Assembly: GCA_002069765.1 (NCBI GenBank)
Contig: MWBZ01000017.1
Coordinates: 1 to 64,000, forward strand
Source: a bacterium ADurb.Bin243
GTDB lineage: Bacteria; Muiribacteriota; UBA9980
Reading direction: 5' to 3'
DNA length: 64,000 bases
Shown here one piece after another: positions 1 to 8,959 of the stretch (the stretch's first letter is position 1; every line of letters begins with the position of its first letter). Under the pieces are notes generated by a model. That model made no database searches. It was given only the letters and a program-made list of their open reading frames with translations, and was not told the DNA's origin. The translations under genes were made by a program, and so were the position numbers.

Positions 1-8
1 TATATAAA

Positions 9-23
9 GCTCGCAGGGCGAGC
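9..23 (-). terminator. possible weak terminator of the glutamine synthetase gene
   Basis: A 6-bp GC-rich stem (GCTCGC/GCGAGC) with a 3-base loop. Read on the minus strand it is followed by a short U-containing tail (TTTATATA). It lies about 85 bases downstream of the stop codon. The stem is short and the tail broken, so this is tentative. Confidence 0.25.
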
Positions 24-33
24 CCCAGCCTTA

Positions 34-63
34 ACTATTCACTATCCACTCTACACTATTCAC
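34..63. repeat. short degenerate tandem repeat
   Basis: Three near-copies of a 9-mer of the form ACTATYCAC lie at 34-42, 41-49 and 55-63, in the non-coding stretch after the glutamine synthetase gene. Nothing else is recognisable in the first 108 bases apart from a weak hairpin. The function is unknown, and it may only be low-complexity spacer. Confidence 0.45.
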
Positions 64-108
64 TAATAAACTTACCCACATGAAATGAATAAGAGCCAAA
101 AGATTAAA

Positions 109-1536
109 TTATAATCCGTAATAAAGTTCGAATTCGTAAGGATGCGGCCTGTTCTGCATGGGCAGGACGTCTTCCTTGGTTTTAATCGATACCCAGTTAT
201 CGACAAGCGCTTTAGGGAAAACCCCGCCTTTATTGAGGAAAGCATTGTCGCTTTTGAGCTCTTTAAGAGCTTCCGCCAGGGACTGCGGAAGGAATTTCAA
301 CTTTTTCTGCTCGGCTTCGGGCAGTTCGTAAAGGTTTACGTCGAACGGGCCGTATCCCGATTTAGAAGGGTCTATCTTTGAATCTATGCCGTCGATGCCG
401 GCCATTACGAGGGCCGCGAAAGAAAGATAGGGATTGCAGGTAGCGTCCTGGGGCCTGTATTCAAAGCGCTTATCTTCCATTGATTTAACGTAGCCCGGAA
501 TCCTTATGGCCGCCGAGCGGTTGGACGTGGCGAACGCTATGCAGGTAGGCGCCTCGAATCCCGGCACGAGCCGTTTATACGAATTAGTAGAAGGATTCGC
601 GAAAGCGGTGAGTGCGCCGGCATGCTTTAAAATGCCTCCGATGAAGTTAAGGGCTGTTTTAGACATGCCCGAATACCCTTTTGCGTCATAGAAAAGATTT
701 TTGCCGTCTTCGAGCAATTTAAAATGGACGTGAAGGCCGCTGCCGGCTTCGCCGTAAATAGGCTTGGGCATGAAAGTAGCTGTTTTCCCCATTTTTTTAG
801 CCAGATTAAAAACGATGTACTTAACGAGCATGGTGGCGTCGGCCATTTTAGAAATCGAATCGAACGCGGTTTCTATTTCGACCTGCCCCGCGCCGCCGAC
901 TTCGTGATGGTGGTATTTTACCGCCACGCCGCATTTTTCAAGCAAAAGCGCGGCCTGCGAACGAAATTCGTAGAGCGAGTCCTGCGGGTTGCAGGCATGG
1001 TATCCGCCTTTAGCCGCCATCTTATAACCGTCATATTTCGCCGGGTCGGAAGTGAGCGGCTGCGATTTGGTGAAGATGGAATACGACGAACCGCGCGCTT
1101 CGTTTAAGTATTCGACGTTATCGAACACATAGAATTCGTACTCGGGGCCGAGAAGAATATTATCGCCGGTTTTGGATTCGGTTACGAATTTTTCGGCTTT
1201 TTTAGCTATATTGCGCGGGCACTGCGGATGATGGCATTCGTCGCCCTCGACGCTCCATATATTTGAAAACACCGAAACCGTAGGAGTATCGTAAAAAGGA
1301 TCTATAAAAGCAGTCTTTATATCGGGTATCAGGACCATATCGGATTTTTCGATATTGACGAATCCGTAAGAATATCCGTCTATGCCGACGCCTTCTTCAA
1401 GCATTTTTTCGGTCACTCTGCAAGCCGGAATCGTAATATGTCTAAGTTTGCCTCTTAAATCGGTGGCTTTAAAATCGAGCATGTCTATTTTAGAGTTATT
1501 GATGAATTTTATTAATTCACGCGCTGATGAAAACAT
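109..1536 (-). CDS. glnA: glutamine synthetase, type I
   Basis: Cytoplasmic enzyme that makes glutamine from glutamate, ammonia and ATP, the main entry point for ammonium. The 475 residues match the usual length of bacterial type I enzymes. Visible signatures are GPEYEF (130-135, metal-binding glutamates), a HHHEVGGAGQVEIE stretch near 209-222, a glycine-rich GEAGSGLHVHF segment near 262-272, and the SYKRLVPG loop near 319-326. NLYELP (401-406) matches the place where the adenylylated tyrosine sits in GSI-beta enzymes, so covalent control is possible, but no adenylyltransferase gene is in the window. The gene is monocistronic, with its own TTGACA-17-TAGAAT promoter, divergent from the TPR gene at 1772. 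Family assignment is secure. Confidence 0.96.
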   Translation of the reverse strand: MFSSARELIKFINNSKIDMLDFKATDLRGKLRHITIPACRVTEKMLEEGVGIDGYSYGFVNIEKSDMVLIPDIKTAFIDPFYDTPTVSVFSNIWSVEGDECHHPQCPRNIAKKAEKFVTESKTGDNILLGPEYEFYVFDNVEYLNEARGSSYSIFTKSQPLTSDPAKYDGYKMAAKGGYHACNPQDSLYEFRSQAALLLEKCGVAVKYHHHEVGGAGQVEIETAFDSISKMADATMLVKYIVFNLAKKMGKTATFMPKPIYGEAGSGLHVHFKLLEDGKNLFYDAKGYSGMSKTALNFIGGILKHAGALTAFANPSTNSYKRLVPGFEAPTCIAFATSNRSAAIRIPGYVKSMEDKRFEYRPQDATCNPYLSFAALVMAGIDGIDSKIDPSKSGYGPFDVNLYELPEAEQKKLKFLPQSLAEALKELKSDNAFLNKGGVFPKALVDNWVSIKTKEDVLPMQNRPHPYEFELYYGL

Positions 1537-1576
1537 TTTTATTCGCCCTTTCGTATATAAATTAAGTTACCGTTAT

Positions 1577-1605
1577 ATTCTATATTCAAATCTCGACTTT
1601 GTCAA
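1577..1605 (-). promoter_or_regulatory. sigma-70 promoter of glnA
   Basis: On the minus strand, -35 TTGACA (1605-1600) and -10 TAGAAT (1582-1577) are separated by 17 bp. The predicted start of transcription is near 1570, giving a leader of about 35 nt. Confidence 0.75.
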
Positions 1606-1702
1606 TAAATTTATATTCAATTTTTTTTATTTTGTTTAATGGCGGGCATTTTTTTCATATCCGGCGATGTATATAATAATTAACAAAAAAGACGGCATGT
1701 GC

Positions 1703-1731
1703 TTGACATAAAATCTATTTAATGCTACAAT
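1703..1731 (+). promoter_or_regulatory. sigma-70 promoter of the secreted TPR gene
   Basis: TTGACA (1703-1708), 17-bp spacer, TACAAT (1726-1731). A GAGGTG ribosome binding site at 1762-1767 leads into the ATG at 1772. Confidence 0.8.
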
Positions 1732-1771
1732 TTGAGAGAAATTTGATATTTGAATATTTATGAGGTGATTT

Positions 1772-4153
1772 ATGACCAATAAAATTAAGTTGAATTTTTA
1801 TTCGCTCGCTTTGATTTTGACGGCTTTAATTTTCGCTTATGGCGAAGCAGTTTCTCAGACGGGCACAGAAGAGGCCGCAGGCTCAAAAAACTATGCCGGA
1901 ATAAATTCCTTAATGCAGTCTCAAAATTATGAACAAGCCCTTGCCGAATGCTCAAAACCTCTTTCCGCAGAAGCCGATAAGGCCGCCCTTAAAGCCGTTT
2001 ACGATAACTACGCCCTCCTTCTGGATAAAAACCTGAAAATCGATTTAAATCACATAACCTCGTTTTACCTCGGTTACGACAAAACTGAAGCAGCATCCAA
2101 TCTTCAGCCTTACTTCCTTTTGATTTCATACCTCGACGCAAAACAAAAGCATAAAGAAGCCGCAAAACTTCTCGACAAGGTCAACGAAATATTTCCGCAG
2201 AACTCTTTCTATGTTAACTCCGCGCCGGTTATTTTTTCAAAAGCCGGACGCATCGCCGAAGCATATAAAATAATCAAAGAAGAACTGGATAAAAAGCCCG
2301 ACGCCGAAACGGAAAAACTCATAAAAACCCAGCTCATAGAAGTCCACATCAACGCGAAAAAAACCGACGATGCCCTCAAAATCCTCGAAGAGGAAATGAA
2401 AAAATATCCTCAGGAAGAGTTGTACAAAAATTACCTCACCTTGATCGCCCAGCGTACCGGCGCATACGATAAAACCATGCCGCTCATACAGCAGAACATT
2501 AAAAGCGGCTCTAGCGATGAAGCGAGCCTTAGAAGCCTTTTTTATCAATCGATGAAAAAGGGCAATTTCGATATGGCGCTCGCCGAATTTGAAAGAATAG
2601 CCGCCGAAAAGCCCGGCGACATTTCAATAAACACCATGGTGGCTGAGCTCAACGTAATCAGCGGAAATCACAAAACCGCCGAGGTGCTTATAGAAAAGCT
2701 GCTCAAAGATCTCCCGCAGAACACCAGGGCGCATTTATTAAAAGGGCGCCTTCTTTTCGACACGCAAAAGTACGAAGAAGCCTACCGTTACTTCGGAGAA
2801 TATATCGCAAACTTCAAAGACGCCGTAGAACCTAAAACTTATTATTATCTGGCCCTCTCATGCATAAAAACCGGCCGGCCCGTAGAAGCCGTAGATAATA
2901 TGAAGATCGAAATAGAGAAAAGCTCCGTCAATACCAGTAAACTGCTGCTTCGCGAAATGGAATCGGTTTTCTTCAAGGAAAAAATGTTTAACACCGCCAT
3001 TAATTTTTTCACCGAACTTTCAAAAAAATATCCGGGCGACAGCGAGCTTTTTTCAAAAATTTCACTCTTTCATTACTATAAAGGCGATTATAAAAAAGCC
3101 GTAGAATACGGCCAGAAAGCCATGGAATTTAAAAGCGATTCATTTTCGGCGGCATATATTCTCGCCATGGCTCACTCAAAACTCGGCGACAACAAAAAAG
3201 CCATGGAGCTTTTTAAATTATGCGCCCAAACTTCGCCCGGGCTTTCAACCGAAGCGTTTAACGCTTCGGTCGAGCAGAGCGCTTCGCTGGTATGGCCTTT
3301 CGCGCACCAGTACCTGTGCTACATACATTCCGCTTTGAGGTGCGGCGAAATGTCCAAAGTAACCACGGGGCTCAACGAGCTGTTCGGCTTCCTGGCTGAA
3401 AAAACGCCTCCAAGTTTCGTCGTTAAAGACATACAGTCGGTAAACCCTTTCGCGGTCCGCCCCGAATATTCATTGTTCGCGAGTTTCGAGTTTTTCATGA
3501 AAAACGCCATGAACGAAGAATATTATAAAAATATCGCGCAAAAAGGCGAAGCGGCCGCGCTCGTTAATTTTTTCGTAAAAGACACGAAAATTAAAGAATT
3601 ATATCAAAAATCCCTTGAAGCGCAATTCAAAGGCGAAATACAGGCTTCGCTCGATTTCACCCTTGAAGCGCTTAAAATCGAACCTGAAAATATATTTCTG
3701 CTAATAAGGGCAGCCTCCGCGGGAATCGCCGTCAACTCTTATTACATGATGCCGCTGGGGTCTAAAATTCTCGCTTATAACATTCCGGCTTCGGCCTCTG
3801 AAGAAGAAAAAGCCATGAAATGCTGCGTCAGCGCATTTAAAATAGGCGCCCGCAACGCGTTTAAAAAGAATATAAGCGATATAGGCGCCATCAAGAAAAG
3901 CCTGAACGAATTAAGCGATAAAGAATATGCAACCGCGGCGCCGGAAGGTATAGCCGAATTCGAAGAAGAAGTCAAGGCTTTAAAGGGCACTAAGTTCAAA
4001 AATATAGCCCTTATGATGGAATCCACGCTATATTATTTCAAAGGCGATGTAAACAAAAGCAAAGCGCCCGTCTTTGAATACATTAAGCAGGAACCCGACA
4101 TCTCAACGTTTATCTGGTTCATAACTAATCTGGGCGGATATTTTATTTTATAA
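1772..4153 (+). CDS. secreted TPR-repeat protein, function unknown
   Basis: 793 residues. The N-terminus has a hydrophobic export signal (about residues 8-28, ending near EAVSQTG), so the protein should act outside the cytoplasm. The rest is helical TPR-like repeats, with motifs such as ALAEFERIAAEKPGD, AYRYFGEYIANF and AVEYGQKAMEFKSD, typical of a protein-protein scaffold. The C-terminal third is less repetitive and I do not recognise it. Start supported by a good GAGGTG site 5 bases upstream and a strong promoter. A bidirectional hairpin terminator follows. No catalytic motif is seen, so no biochemical role can be assigned. Confidence 0.85.
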   Translation: MTNKIKLNFYSLALILTALIFAYGEAVSQTGTEEAAGSKNYAGINSLMQSQNYEQALAECSKPLSAEADKAALKAVYDNYALLLDKNLKIDLNHITSFYLGYDKTEAASNLQPYFLLISYLDAKQKHKEAAKLLDKVNEIFPQNSFYVNSAPVIFSKAGRIAEAYKIIKEELDKKPDAETEKLIKTQLIEVHINAKKTDDALKILEEEMKKYPQEELYKNYLTLIAQRTGAYDKTMPLIQQNIKSGSSDEASLRSLFYQSMKKGNFDMALAEFERIAAEKPGDISINTMVAELNVISGNHKTAEVLIEKLLKDLPQNTRAHLLKGRLLFDTQKYEEAYRYFGEYIANFKDAVEPKTYYYLALSCIKTGRPVEAVDNMKIEIEKSSVNTSKLLLREMESVFFKEKMFNTAINFFTELSKKYPGDSELFSKISLFHYYKGDYKKAVEYGQKAMEFKSDSFSAAYILAMAHSKLGDNKKAMELFKLCAQTSPGLSTEAFNASVEQSASLVWPFAHQYLCYIHSALRCGEMSKVTTGLNELFGFLAEKTPPSFVVKDIQSVNPFAVRPEYSLFASFEFFMKNAMNEEYYKNIAQKGEAAALVNFFVKDTKIKELYQKSLEAQFKGEIQASLDFTLEALKIEPENIFLLIRAASAGIAVNSYYMMPLGSKILAYNIPASASEEEKAMKCCVSAFKIGARNAFKKNISDIGAIKKSLNELSDKEYATAAPEGIAEFEEEVKALKGTKFKNIALMMESTLYYFKGDVNKSKAPVFEYIKQEPDISTFIWFITNLGGYFIL

Positions 4154-4230
4154 ACGCGGCGCACGGCCTGCGGCGAAACATAACGCCGCGGGCTTGTTTA
4201 AAGCTAAAAATTAAACGGCTTAAAAATTAA

Positions 4231-4264
4231 AACAGGTGAATAAAAAATTATTCACCTGTTTTTT
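4231..4264. terminator. bidirectional intrinsic terminator
   Basis: Perfect 13-bp stem (4231-4243 with 4248-4260), AAAA loop, then a T-run on the plus strand and a T-rich tail on the minus strand. It separates the convergent TPR gene (ends 4153) and small repeat gene (ends 4292). A second, weaker GCGGCG/CGCCGC hairpin lies at 4170-4189. Confidence 0.9.
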
Positions 4265-4291
4265 ATTAAACGATATAAAAATATCTTTTAA

Positions 4292-4768
4292 TTATTTGCC
4301 TTTCACTTCTTCAGCTTTAGGAGCTTCGGTTTTCGGAGCTTCTTCTACTTTAGGAGCTTCTACCGTCGGTGCTTCGGCCTTCGGTTCTTCAGCTTTAGGA
4401 GCTTCGACTTTAGGGGCCTCTTCTACCTTCGGTGCTTCAGCTTTAGGGGCTTCAGCGGCCGGTTCAGCCATTTCGGCTTTAGCTTTTTTAGCGGCTTTAT
4501 GTTTTCTTACTTTTTTCACTTTTTTAACTTCGGCGGGAGCGCCGGATTTCTGTGAATTTAAAACCTGGATAGCTTCTTCTCTCGATATTTCTTTACCGTC
4601 CTGATTTTTGGAAAGGTACTGAATATAACCGATTAAAGAAAGATAAGCGGTTTGAGAAGTAAAAGGTTTCAAGCCAACTACGCTGGGATATTCAGCTGCA
4701 TAAGCGTTGCCCATTGCGAACGAAGCTGCGAATAAAAGCGCGATAGCTAATAATAAAGTTTTTTTCAA
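4292..4768 (-). CDS. small exported Ala/Pro/Glu/Lys-repeat protein
   Basis: I place the start at the TTG at 4768, because a GGAGGTGG ribosome binding site sits just upstream and the protein then begins with a clean signal peptide (LKKTLLLAIALLFAASF, then cleavage near AYAAEYP). The upstream ATG would prepend a hydrophilic 25-residue tail with no ribosome site. The product is 158 residues: signal peptide, about 50 residues of ordinary sequence (SQTAYLSLIGYIQYL), a lysine-rich stretch (KKVKKVRKHKAAKKAKA), then tandem EAPK/VEAPK-type repeats. Such tails are often extended linkers across the periplasm or wall, but that is inference. No family recognised. Confidence 0.8.
   Translation of the reverse strand: MKKTLLLAIALLFAASFAMGNAYAAEYPSVVGLKPFTSQTAYLSLIGYIQYLSKNQDGKEISREEAIQVLNSQKSGAPAEVKKVKKVRKHKAAKKAKAEMAEPAAEAPKAEAPKVEEAPKVEAPKAEEPKAEAPTVEAPKVEEAPKTEAPKAEEVKGK
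4300..4465 (-). repeat. in-frame tandem repeats encoding the A/P/E/K tail
   Basis: About ten degenerate 12-18 bp units encoding variants of APKVEE/APKAE. The repetition makes this stretch prone to copy-number change between strains and to misassembly. Confidence 0.8.
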
Positions 4769-4833
4769 TTGTTCCACCTCCTTCAATTTTAGATGTAAAT
4801 CATAATTCATGTCTAAGTTGTACGTATGAGTTG

Positions 4834-4862
4834 ATACTATCACACATAAAAAAAAAAGTCAA
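4834..4862 (-). promoter_or_regulatory. sigma-70 promoter of the A/P/E/K-repeat gene
   Basis: Minus strand: -35 TTGACT (4862-4857), 17-bp spacer containing a T-tract, -10 TAGTAT (4839-4834). Predicted leader of about 60 nt. Confidence 0.7.
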
Positions 4863-4902
4863 TCATTTTTTTACATTCATAACCTTTTATATCCCATTTA
4901 AT

Positions 4903-4931
4903 TTGACAAATGAATCGGGTTATGATATAAT
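4903..4931 (+). promoter_or_regulatory. perfect consensus sigma-70 promoter
   Basis: TTGACA (4903-4908), exactly 17 bp, TATAAT (4926-4931): both hexamers are exact consensus. It drives the 67-residue gene at 4975 and perhaps the two genes after it. Confidence 0.88.
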
Positions 4932-4974
4932 AAGAATTGACAGTATATAAGAATTTCAAGATAGGAGGATTATT

Positions 4975-5178
4975 ATGCAAACCGCTAATGTTACGCAAGC
5001 TCCAAATTACTCCGTCAACATCCTCGATATTCAGAACAGCAGGCAGGCCCCAAACGAAGTTTCTTCCGGCCAGAGCGCCGCGCCGAACGCCGCTCCTTCC
5101 TTTCAGGAAGCAAAACAGCCGTCGACACAGTCTATCACACCCGCGGGCATCGGGCAGAATATAAACATTACAGCGTAG
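4975..5178 (+). CDS. 67-residue Gln/Asn/Ser/Pro-rich protein, unknown
   Basis: Short gene that is nevertheless well supported: an exact-consensus promoter lies 44 bp upstream and a perfect AGGAGG site 7 bases before the ATG. Composition is rich in Ala, Gln, Ser, Asn and Pro, with no Cys, no transmembrane segment and no signal peptide, which suggests an intrinsically disordered polypeptide. An overlapping frame starting at 4937 lacks a ribosome site and is rejected. The next gene begins 45 bp later with a weak ribosome site, so the three genes may share a transcript. Family unknown. Confidence 0.7.
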   Translation: MQTANVTQAPNYSVNILDIQNSRQAPNEVSSGQSAAPNAAPSFQEAKQPSTQSITPAGIGQNINITA

Positions 5179-5223
5179 TACCGGCCTTAAAATCCGGCAA
5201 CGGCAAAACCCCGGTTTCAGTTA

Positions 5224-5919
5224 ATGAGTAATGTAAAATCGTCGAGATTTTTAATCATACCGTTAATATGCTTTTTCATTTTTATTATTTTATTGAATAA
5301 TAAAAATGTTTTTGCTTTTGACTTCAAAACATCTACAGCGGGCATCGAAGCCCGTTGCATAGAAAACCTAAAAGAAGAAGCCTCCAGGCACGGAATAATT
5401 ATCGTTAAAGAAACGATAAAAAGAACGCAAACTGCTCGCGGCAACGAGCTGTTTTTTTTTGAAACGGCCGTCGAATTTAAAAATTTCTCAGCTTTATTCG
5501 GTTTTTTTGATTCTCTTTTCGAAAACTCCATAATCAATCCTTACGAAATTGAAACGATCCAATCCGAAATGTTAAAAACTAAATCAGGCTTATATTCCGG
5601 CTCATTTTCTTTTTATAAGCTCCGTTCAGAACCCGCATTCGCTCACGGCTGCCCCGCTCATTACCAGATATTAAAAGACGCTGTGAGAGCCGCATCCAAA
5701 AGCTTTAACATTAAAATTAATAAATTTTATTACTTACGCTATAACAGGATATCCATAAAGGCTTCGTCACATTACATGAACGGTCTTATGGCTTACGTCG
5801 ATTTTTTTTCGGAAAACAATCGCATAGAAAGATTTTCCGATATAACTATCGAAAAAAAGCACTATAAATATTATAATAGCGCATTATTCGTTTTAGACTT
5901 TACGGCCGCTTTAAGGTAA
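5224..5919 (+). CDS. membrane-anchored or exported protein, unknown
   Basis: 231 residues with a long hydrophobic N-terminal segment (about residues 9-31, RFLIIPLICFFIFIILL core) followed by an alpha/beta-like extracytoplasmic domain. The size, the single N-terminal membrane segment and the pairing with a neighbour of similar layout (the lipoprotein at 5937) loosely resemble PilO/GspM-type assembly proteins, but no diagnostic motif is visible and I do not assign that function. Start codon follows only a weak ribosome site; 17 bp separate it from the next gene, consistent with an operon. Confidence 0.6.
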   Translation: MSNVKSSRFLIIPLICFFIFIILLNNKNVFAFDFKTSTAGIEARCIENLKEEASRHGIIIVKETIKRTQTARGNELFFFETAVEFKNFSALFGFFDSLFENSIINPYEIETIQSEMLKTKSGLYSGSFSFYKLRSEPAFAHGCPAHYQILKDAVRAASKSFNIKINKFYYLRYNRISIKASSHYMNGLMAYVDFFSENNRIERFSDITIEKKHYKYYNSALFVLDFTAALR

Positions 5920-5936
5920 AAAATGGATTAGATAAT

Positions 5937-6686
5937 ATGTTCAATAAAATAAACGCCGTTTTTATTATAGCTCTATGTTTCACCTCCGCCGGACTTTTTA
6001 CAGCCTGCGGCGGGGGCGTTTCGGCAAAAATGCTTCCCGTTTCCGAGGTTAGCCGTTTGGCCAGGGATTTTGACGAAGGTAAAAAAAATCACAAAACCGC
6101 CGCAGCTGAAACGCTTTCTTTGATAAAAGAAATGGCGGATTCGAGCGGCCTCGAATTTATAAAAGCGAGATATGGCGGCGAAATGAACAACCCGGAAACC
6201 CTTATAAGCGCCGAGTTCAATTTTTCTACGCGCGACCTGAACTGTTTTTCGAACTTCATAGATGAAACCGCCTGCGGGACGCACGGCTTTAATTTATCGG
6301 CTTCATCGTTTTGCGTAACTTCGCGAAAAGATCCTTCACACGTTTCGCCCGACGGACGCGCATCAAAAATATACAATATTACAGCTGTTATAAAGCGCTT
6401 TCAAAGCAGGGCGGAAGTGAATAAAAATTTGGCGGCATATTCCGCCATAATCAAATATTGTTCGCTAAAATATGAAATATCGTCAGTCATATTAAGCGAA
6501 AGCAATTCTCAACTCTCCTTAAGCGGAAGCTTTTCACTCAAAGGCACGAAAAAGTCATTTCTGGAATTTCTTCGAGGTTTAAGGCCTGACGGTGTTACCG
6601 GCTGGACGGTCAGCGAAAAAGGATTCGAAACAAGGCCGCATCAAATCATGATACCTTTTCTGGCCGAAATTTTTTTTGATAAATAA
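5937..6686 (+). CDS. putative lipoprotein, unknown
   Basis: 249 residues. The N-terminus has a lipobox-like end (GLFTAC, Cys near residue 23) after a hydrophobic stretch, predicting lipid anchoring. A helix with charged residues follows (RDFDEGKKNHKTAAAETL), then two alpha/beta-looking segments. The layout parallels the upstream gene at 5224, so the pair may be distant paralogues or form one complex; this is inference. It ends 29 bp before the converging 733-residue membrane protein gene, with no clear terminator between them. Confidence 0.6.
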   Translation: MFNKINAVFIIALCFTSAGLFTACGGGVSAKMLPVSEVSRLARDFDEGKKNHKTAAAETLSLIKEMADSSGLEFIKARYGGEMNNPETLISAEFNFSTRDLNCFSNFIDETACGTHGFNLSASSFCVTSRKDPSHVSPDGRASKIYNITAVIKRFQSRAEVNKNLAAYSAIIKYCSLKYEISSVILSESNSQLSLSGSFSLKGTKKSFLEFLRGLRPDGVTGWTVSEKGFETRPHQIMIPFLAEIFFDK

Positions 6687-6715
6687 ACCGGCGTTTTTTA
6701 GGCGCAAAGCAAGCG

Positions 6716-8917
6716 CTATCTGGCCGATTCGAAGGCCCTGGCTTCTTCGCCGTTCAGCGCGCCGATCACGTTTATCCTGTTGTCGGCCGCCTGGAATATA
6801 CGGCCGTCTTTATAAACGAGCCCGGACGGCAGAGAAGGCTTTACGGCGTTAGCAAGCGAAGCGTTCGGAAAAAAACGGGTTTCGCCGTCATAAAAAAAGC
6901 CTTCTCTTATTACGTTTACCGATTCGCCGCAAGCGATAACGAAGACGGCAGCGCCCGAAAGGCTCCCCGCCTCGAAGGCCTGACCGGAGGGAAAGGCGGC
7001 GGTATCGATAGCGCGCCGTTTTAGCAGAGAAAGGCTTTCGCGATCGAATTCGAAAAGCTCGATTTCTCCATTCATTGAATTATATTCGGCGGCTTTGATC
7101 CTGCTTTCGCCATGCCCGGAAGCTAACTTAATCATGGACTCCGAATCGGTTTTCATGATCGAAGACCCGGCTATTTCAAAACCCGAAGGGCCGCGTTTGA
7201 TTTTATGCACGGTAAGCGACTGTGAAAAATAGTCCCAGCAGGCGATTATATCGCCATCAAAATAAGCGCAGCGGTTGGAATCGTTCAAGTCGATCCCCAG
7301 CGGGGTTCTCGCGCCCGAATTGATATCAAGAACTTCGGTCGCGTCTTCTCTTGCCAGCAACGCCGTCGAGCCTCCCGAACCGTAAACTCCGCTGAATTCG
7401 CTTTCTCCGAACCGAAGCGGACCGACAATGCATTCTAGGCGTTTTTCGCCCGGCGCCGCCTTCAAAAGACGGTCTGAGCATAAAATAAGAAAACCGGCTC
7501 CGGACACGCCGCATACGCTTCTGAAATTGCTTATGCCGCTAATTACCATGGCGGTTTTTGCGTCGAGCGCGCTTATAATGCGGAGGTTGCCTGAAAAATC
7601 ATATACCGCGATATACGACGAATCACCGGACACGGAGAAAAAGCTTTTGACGGAACTGGTGAATTTATTGTAAGGCGAGCTTTCGTCGAGCATCACGAAA
7701 CGGTCGCCCTCGAGCGAAAAGCCGAGCAGCGCGGCGGAGCCGTCTTTATATAACCCCGCTTTAAGCCTGTAAACGAACCGCGGAGATATTTCAGCGGCTC
7801 TTTTTTCGTCTATCAGCGAGTTCAAAAAAGCGAAATCGAGCGCCACCGATTTTCGCCTGCCGTCGAGCGTTTTAATATCCAGCGCTCCGGCGTTGACGAA
7901 AGGCCCGGCGGCGGTTTCGTCTAAAACTATCTTCCAGGCCGGAAAAGGACTGACCATGAAAGTTTTCCTTTTGTATAGCTCCCGCTCGGCATATCCAGCC
8001 GAATCGAAGACCAGATTCGCGAATGGCGCGTTAAACCTGGCAAAATAACCTGCCAGATCGTCGTAATAAAGAGATGCGCCCCGTGAATAAAATTCCACGG
8101 TCCTTTGCGGAACCGATAAGCTGTATATGCAGAACAAATAAATCGCAAGGCAGCTGCCCGCTCCCAGAACCCCGGCCCATATTCCCGCGCGTTCGGCGCG
8201 TCCGCGCAATAATTCGCCGCGGCCGGTTTCCATTTTATCTTTCCCGGCCGCCTCTTCTGGCGGCGCAACTGGCGCAGAAGGCAGAATGAAAATAACGAAC
8301 GCCAGAACGAACCCCACGCATGCAAGCGCTATAGAAGCCGGCGCGGGATTTGCGCCGGTTAGAAAAAGATAAAAAGAAAGCCCTGTGATCAGTATTGTCA
8401 AATAAGCTCCGCTATAGGCCGTTTCTGATTTAATTTTATGAAAAGCGGCCACGGCCGCAAGCGGAATAAAAATAAGCGGCATCAAAATTATCTCCCGCAG
8501 CTCGCAAATGCCTGAAAAAAGAGGGTTTATATTAAAATAATCGAAATACGCGTTGAGCGCGGCGAGCTGAGCGGCCGCTAAAAAAAAGAAAAGCAGCAGG
8601 ACGTTATCGACGTAATAAACGTAAGCTATCATACATATCGAAAACAATAAGGACATATAGTTAAAAATATCGAAATAATAAAAATTTGAAATAACGTAAG
8701 AGAATATAAGTAAATATGAATACGAAATCACCGTCGAAAATATCCAGATTTTACGGCTACGAAAAAAAGACGCGGCAAAAGAGTTGGCGGACATGAGAGA
8801 AACCAGAAAAAGCGGCCCGCCTACTCCGCCTCCCAGGTAATTCGCTATAATCAACGCCAAAGCGTTTATTACAAAAATTAAATACAGGCCGCTATATAAA
8901 TTTTCTTTATCTTTCAT
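6716..8917 (-). CDS. polytopic membrane protein with large extracytoplasmic domain, unknown
   Basis: 733 residues. The N-terminal 210 residues are about eight transmembrane segments; a charged loop follows (about 215-240), then one more membrane segment (about 245-270), then a domain of about 460 residues with short beta-rich, Gly/Asp/Ser-rich segments. That pattern is compatible with a beta-propeller sensor or adhesion domain, but blade repeats are too degenerate to assign by eye. It is the last gene of the Nudix-TPR-trkA-trkH run, 42 bp after trkH, so it may be co-transcribed with potassium uptake. No catalytic motif seen. Confidence 0.7.
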   Translation of the reverse strand: MKDKENLYSGLYLIFVINALALIIANYLGGGVGGPLFLVSLMSANSFAASFFRSRKIWIFSTVISYSYLLIFSYVISNFYYFDIFNYMSLLFSICMIAYVYYVDNVLLLFFFLAAAQLAALNAYFDYFNINPLFSGICELREIILMPLIFIPLAAVAAFHKIKSETAYSGAYLTILITGLSFYLFLTGANPAPASIALACVGFVLAFVIFILPSAPVAPPEEAAGKDKMETGRGELLRGRAERAGIWAGVLGAGSCLAIYLFCIYSLSVPQRTVEFYSRGASLYYDDLAGYFARFNAPFANLVFDSAGYAERELYKRKTFMVSPFPAWKIVLDETAAGPFVNAGALDIKTLDGRRKSVALDFAFLNSLIDEKRAAEISPRFVYRLKAGLYKDGSAALLGFSLEGDRFVMLDESSPYNKFTSSVKSFFSVSGDSSYIAVYDFSGNLRIISALDAKTAMVISGISNFRSVCGVSGAGFLILCSDRLLKAAPGEKRLECIVGPLRFGESEFSGVYGSGGSTALLAREDATEVLDINSGARTPLGIDLNDSNRCAYFDGDIIACWDYFSQSLTVHKIKRGPSGFEIAGSSIMKTDSESMIKLASGHGESRIKAAEYNSMNGEIELFEFDRESLSLLKRRAIDTAAFPSGQAFEAGSLSGAAVFVIACGESVNVIREGFFYDGETRFFPNASLANAVKPSLPSGLVYKDGRIFQAADNRINVIGALNGEEARAFESAR

Positions 8918-8959
8918 GGCCGTGTTTCCTCGATTTACTTTAATAAAAACGCAATAAGG

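Noticed and set aside
4236-4604. Plus-strand frame with repeated GAS/ALGAS units
   Set aside because: It is the reverse complement of the A/P/E/K repeat in the minus-strand gene, which has the signal peptide, promoter and ribosome site.
4937-5164. Overlapping 75-codon frame in a different register at the small gene
   Set aside because: It lacks a ribosome site; the frame at 4975 has AGGAGG and a perfect promoter.
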